Origin: Glossina fuscipes
Lineage: Eukaryota > Arthropoda > Insecta > Diptera > Glossinidae
DNA: 64,000 bases
Reading direction: 5' to 3'
Assembly: GCF_014805625.2 (NCBI RefSeq)
Contig: NW_023998464.1
Span: 1,904,509-1,968,508, forward strand
In this document: positions 59,640-64,000 of the stretch, piece by piece
Position numbering within the stretch: position 1 is the first letter of the stretch
How the letters are laid out: the number at the start of each line of letters is the position of its first letter
Notes under the pieces: model-generated
Seen by the model: only the letters and a program-made list of their open reading frames with translations
What the model was told of the DNA's origin: nothing
Database searches by the model: none
Position numbers and translations under genes: made by a program

Positions 59640-62600
59640 TGAAAGCAGAAAGTTTCGCGGAATTTTTCAACCACGTATCCACTTGCAGTGCCGTAGCCGG
59701 AGGCACTTGCAAATACATGGATGTGAGAAATATGCATTTTTTTTGCACTATGTCGAATGCATTGACATGCCACTCCACTTCGTCACAGACTATAACCCAT
59801 TTAGGAACTAGTCCTAAAGCGTTTATAAAAACGTTATAAAAATTATTATCAGGCTGTGGGTAGATATATGCTGTTTTCAAAATTTTGTTTAGTTTTTCGC
59901 CCAAAATTTCACCTCCCGAAAACTGAATGATTGAGAGAAACTTTAATTGGATAAATATTCAATATTCTAAAAAGCGAGACAAAAACATTTTTCGGGCAGA
60001 CAAACAATGAATATGACTGGTTAAGAATTTATGCACTTTTTTTGGATCTCCCTGTAGGCGTAAAGTTAGAAAATGAAAGAAACTAATAACTTAAGAGTTT
60101 GTTCCATTACATTTAAGGTTTTTAACTGTATTTTACAAATATATATAAATAATAAATAATTTCCATGTGGATTCTGAGTTTATTTTATAAATGATTTTTA
60201 AATATTTTTATTCCTTTATTCTTTTTTTATATATATCTTTATTTTGATTTTACAATTTTTTAATTCCATGATGAACTTACTATGTTGGTTAATACAATAA
60301 CGGCAATTACTACTGCTATGCTGCGTACTTTAACGAGAGAAGAAGTAATGAATATTATGATATACTCTTGCATAGTTTGAATTCATTCCGATTAGATGCG
60401 TAACTTTTATATGATTAATCTCTTAATCTTAAGTGTCGACTTAATGTGCATAAAAACAATAAAAAGAAAAAAAATCACTTTTTATGGAATAACTATCAGA
60501 TTTATATAGGATTACATAAATACGTTTGTATAACAATGTTCACACTAATGTGTATTTCGAGAATATTTTGAGGTTAAGTTAATCTTACATTTTAAGCTAA
60601 GTTTTACTTTTGTAATGTGTATAAGTAACAATGTCATAATTTCTTTTTAAAGCTTTTAGAAATTATTGGAATGAGAAAACTTAGGATAAATCATTTTTAC
60701 ATACAGGAATTTGACTTCTTACGTTTCGTTTTTATACAAAAAAGTTAACAATTACTTTAATTACTTTTGTTTTCCACCTTAAAATCTAGCCATCGCGTTG
60801 TTTATGAAATATTCATTTGTTAACAGTTTATTCCGTTATAAGTGAAAACGGATGTAAAAATATTTCATTAACTCTTTTTGGATGAAAATTTGAATGAATT
60901 CTTATGTCAAGTTTTTATACTCACAATAGACAATGTTGAACAATTTCTACACATATGTTCCTCTTTTATGTATTTTTTTTTATATTTGCTGCTAATTGAC
61001 TTTATAAAAGAGAAAAAAAAGAAAGATTTTGAGCAAGTTTTATTGGAGAAAGAAAAAAGTAGTCTGCAATATTTTATTTTTACCTAAATATACATTTCGT
61101 TTAACTTTTATGATTTTGTTTAAGTTAGTTACAGTGCAATTAAGTATCTATATACGACTCTGTAAATGAAAAGTAAAAATGTAAAAACTATCAACTGTAT
61201 TAGTTTTACTAGCTAGCGCGCGACTTACGTCCAACAGTTACTCACAACAGTCATTAAACTTACTCCTATTCTATCCTTGAGTCACTGCTTCTGGTCAAGT
61301 ACTGCATATCATATTACTTCTCTATTTATGAATTTTGTTTATTAAGTATATTTCGAAATTGTAAACAAACACATTTTAAAAGTTATAAGTAGTATTATAA
61401 AAAAAAGATAAAGCTAAAATTAATAAAGTGATTTTGTGAAGAAAGCAGCGTAACTTGCGTCTTTCAACTAAACTAGAGTTACTGCAAGGGACAGACCCGC
61501 TAAAGAATTTTCTTTGCATTTACACTACCTACTTCATATTTCGCCATTTTAATTTTAATCGGTAATTGAAAAAAGAAATTTTTTTTCAATTTTCTTTTTC
61601 AGACAGATTTGGTTATGCTTCCGAAAATTATTTCGTATGAATAACGTAGGTAACACTTTAATAATTATCGATTTTTCCTAACAATTTTGTATGTGGTGCA
61701 TTCTGGTTATATAGAGAGCACTGTAAAAGTACAAAAAACTCAGCACACTCATCATATACAAGTTCAATTCGGTTACGAACATCTCAATAATATACCACAT
61801 TACAGCTGTCAATGTTATGTGAACTAAATTGTTAAAAGAAAATATCGCATGAGAAATTATTTTACTATAATTAAAATTATTACAGTTAAATGGTAAACAT
61901 CGCGAAATAAGCACTTTTGTGAAACGCATAGTGTTAAGCCGCACTATTAACAGTTGAATACTGTTGTGGGGAGTCAATGTCGTACCTCGTTTTGACTTCA
62001 AAAGACAACGTAGCAGGAAGTACAAATTCTATTGTCGTCCGGGTCGAGGAGGCGATAATTTGCGTTTTTCTTCTGATCGAGCGACCAATGAATCACGACG
62101 GGTTTTAAGCCATACGTTTTATTTTACACATTGAATAAACATCTTCTCTAAATATTAATAAGTCGATTCTCAATTGTGTCATTCGGAAACCCCAATTTCC
62201 TTATATTATAAAATGAATAATAACTCAAGACGGAGAAAGCGAGCAAAAAGTCCTAGAAAATATAAATTTACTTGAGGGTAGAAACACCTGGAAAATCAGC
62301 AGGCGGTCCCCGGCACCAGATAATCGGCTACAAGCTGCCTCCCAAGTGCCGCCCAAGCAGGAACTGTTTCGACGTTTTTATTAAAAAAAAAGGAATGTAT
62401 TAAATATAAAATTCAAACATCAGAATATTTATTTAAACATAAAATTCATGACATAAAAAAAAGAAAGTAAAATACACGAGATCTTGCTAAGTAACAAAAA
62501 ACATCCCTTAGTAAAACTAAGTTAAGCACAGTACAAGGAAAAGTATATAAAACGTTCAAACAACAAAAACAACAAAAAAAGGTGATGTAATAACTAGCAG
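59640..62600. other. AT-rich interval, no supported gene
   Basis: Frames at 59611-59904 are open on both strands beside the tandem repeat and have mixed composition, but carry no recognisable motif. From 59900 to 62600 the sequence is very AT-rich. A GC-richer patch at 62275-62370 is unexplained. Confidence 0.4.
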
Positions 62601-62639
62601 TAACGCGAAAAAAACCAATCCTGTATATAAAAGACATAG

Positions 62640-64000
62640 TGGCACAAAGCAAGAGAAAACAGCGATAATTGTGCAAAACGGTTTCGTAAGTGCATTGATG
62701 CGCTGAAAAGAAAAAAAAAGCAAAAAGTGAGCAAAGCAAGCAAAAGCAACCAGAGCGATGGATCTTTATAAAATTGACAGTGATCGATGACAGACGGGGA
62801 AGAAAAGAATAATAAAAACCGTTCGGAAGTGTGTATGAGTGGAAAAACAAAAAATATATAATTCAAACCTAAAAAATAGAAAAACGAGAACCTAGTGGCT
62901 CGCAAAAGAACGTAAACTGGGAAAAACGTATAAATATATAAAACGAAATGTGCTTAGATAGTCAAAAGTAAAAATAAAGGAAAGCACAATTTTTTTTCCG
63001 AGTTAGAAAAAAAAAACAAGGGAAATCTTCCGAGCCAAGGAAGATCACAAAAATCGACGCAAGTGCCAACCGTAAAAGGGTGAAGGACTGTAGATTTCGA
63101 ACTCTTGGAATGCAGCCAATGAGGAAAAGCCAGCAAAACTCCTGAAATACAATGCTCTCAAATTTAAGAATCGTCCGAATAGTGTGAGTTTCCTTGAATG
63201 TAGGCGAATTGTTTGTCAAGTAAAAAGTTACGAGACTTTAGATTATCATGTACACACAACGTAGATCAAACAACAATCTGTAATGAAGTACAAAATTAGG
63301 AAAATTTAAGTAACTGATGTGTGTTAAAATTCACTGTGAAAAACCCATGTTAAACTTAGAAAACTACAATTTAAGACCTAAAACTAAAAATTATTTAAAT
63401 TAAAAGTGGGCGGACTCTAGGCGTATACATTCTTTTTCTACTTTTTCTCTCTATAAGTCTATTTGATGATCGGGCCTATAAGGAAAACATGGAACAACCA
63501 TTATTATTATTTTTAGGAAAATAAATTAAGAGAAAAGAAGAAAATTCCCGGAAGTCCGGGGAATGTAGAATTAGGCTTAATTTAATTTTTTTTTTATAAA
63601 CAAATAAATTTTAGCAAAATGTAACAAAAGCAGATTCTCCCACTTTTGCAGTGAAATATTAGTAGTAGTATAGAAAGCACTGAGTTCAACAATAATGTGA
63701 GACTTACAGTTTTATGCCAGCGTTATAGCGGGTTAGTAGTTATAAGAAAAAGTTTTTCCATAGCTTTTGCTTTGTTTGACACAAACTTGGAATTGTGGAG
63801 CGGCAGGACAACGAAATAAAATTATTTGATATCAATTTGGTTATCAAAGAAGATTGTCAAGTTACGAAAAGCACAAACAACAACATCCATTATGAACTTT
63901 TGACATCTCCGTGATGTTAGTCATACAATACGACGATTAATCTCCAAGGCGAATCAGGATGAAACGAATGGCTTGACACTTTCCATGCAATTGCAGCAAA
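62640..64000 (+). other. A-rich stretch, possible 5' leader of a gene beyond the window
   Basis: The plus strand is A-rich and T-poor over long runs, like long fly 5' leaders. A possible donor (AATAGT|GTGAGT) lies near 63185. At the right edge a frame from about 63905 is open (TIRRLISKANQDETNGLTLS) and contains ATG CAA TTG CAG CAA at 63984, which could start a glutamine-rich protein. Evidence is compositional only. The minus-strand open frames over this region mirror the A-richness. Confidence 0.25.

Noticed and set aside
59611..59904. Minus-strand frame near the tandem repeat as a transposase
   Set aside because: Some words look protein-like, but no catalytic motif or terminal repeat was seen.
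62446..63219. Minus-strand frames rich in Phe, Leu and Cys
   Set aside because: They arise from the A-rich plus strand (T-rich complement) and have no membrane-protein pattern or splice context.
1..64000. CRISPR arrays, bacterial operons, integrated viral genes
   Set aside because: None seen: repeats are not regularly spaced with unique spacers, genes are intron-bearing, and no viral protein motif was recognised.

Overview
The window is nuclear DNA of a higher fly (Diptera, Brachycera; a calyptrate such as a tsetse or a house-fly relative fits, but the species is not proven). It is very AT-rich. Its genes are split by GT-AG introns, and the spaces between them are filled with decayed transposons and short dispersed repeats. 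Five protein-coding genes can be read exon by exon. No bacterial, viral or CRISPR-like content was seen.

Layout. (1) 1-15756, plus strand: almost the whole coding region of dachs, the class XX unconventional myosin of the Fat/Hippo growth pathway, in eight exons; the window opens inside a 5' coding exon. Its 6.3-kb second intron holds antisense material: a coding-like exon of unknown identity (3596-3979), a fragment with two GoLoco motifs that looks like partner of inscuteable (pins/GPSM) (4641-4869), and a dead mariner (about 5510-6430). (2) 19486-21795, minus strand: the last two coding exons of the neuropeptide gene Dh31. The precursor flanks are well conserved but the 31-residue hormone is strikingly divergent. 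(3) 23205-32000: repeats, including a 5'-truncated LINE and a mariner with near-perfect terminal inverted repeats (28245-29514). (4) 31995-34557, plus: a secreted purple acid phosphatase in five exons, followed by a possible two-exon 41-residue microprotein (34650-34907). (5) 34908-47904: mostly repeat families. (6) 47905-50005, minus: Mpp10, a component of the U3 snoRNP. (7) 55788-57299, plus: PIG-U, a subunit of GPI transamidase. (8) 57300-64000: AT-rich, with a 78-bp in-frame tandem repeat at 59363-59624 and an A-rich stretch at the right edge that may be the leader of a further plus-strand gene.

The genes do not form one pathway. From memory, dachs, Dh31, Mpp10 (CG13097) and PIG-U (CG13089) all lie in the 29C-D region of Drosophila melanogaster 2L, so the window appears to be a conserved Muller element B block enlarged by transposons. 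The phosphatase may be an addition to that block.

The observations most worth a second look are the altered Dh31 hormone, the GoLoco fragment inside the dachs intron, the dachs C-terminal module with its SH3-ligand motif, and the 41-residue microprotein. All identifications come from reading translated sequence; no database search was run.
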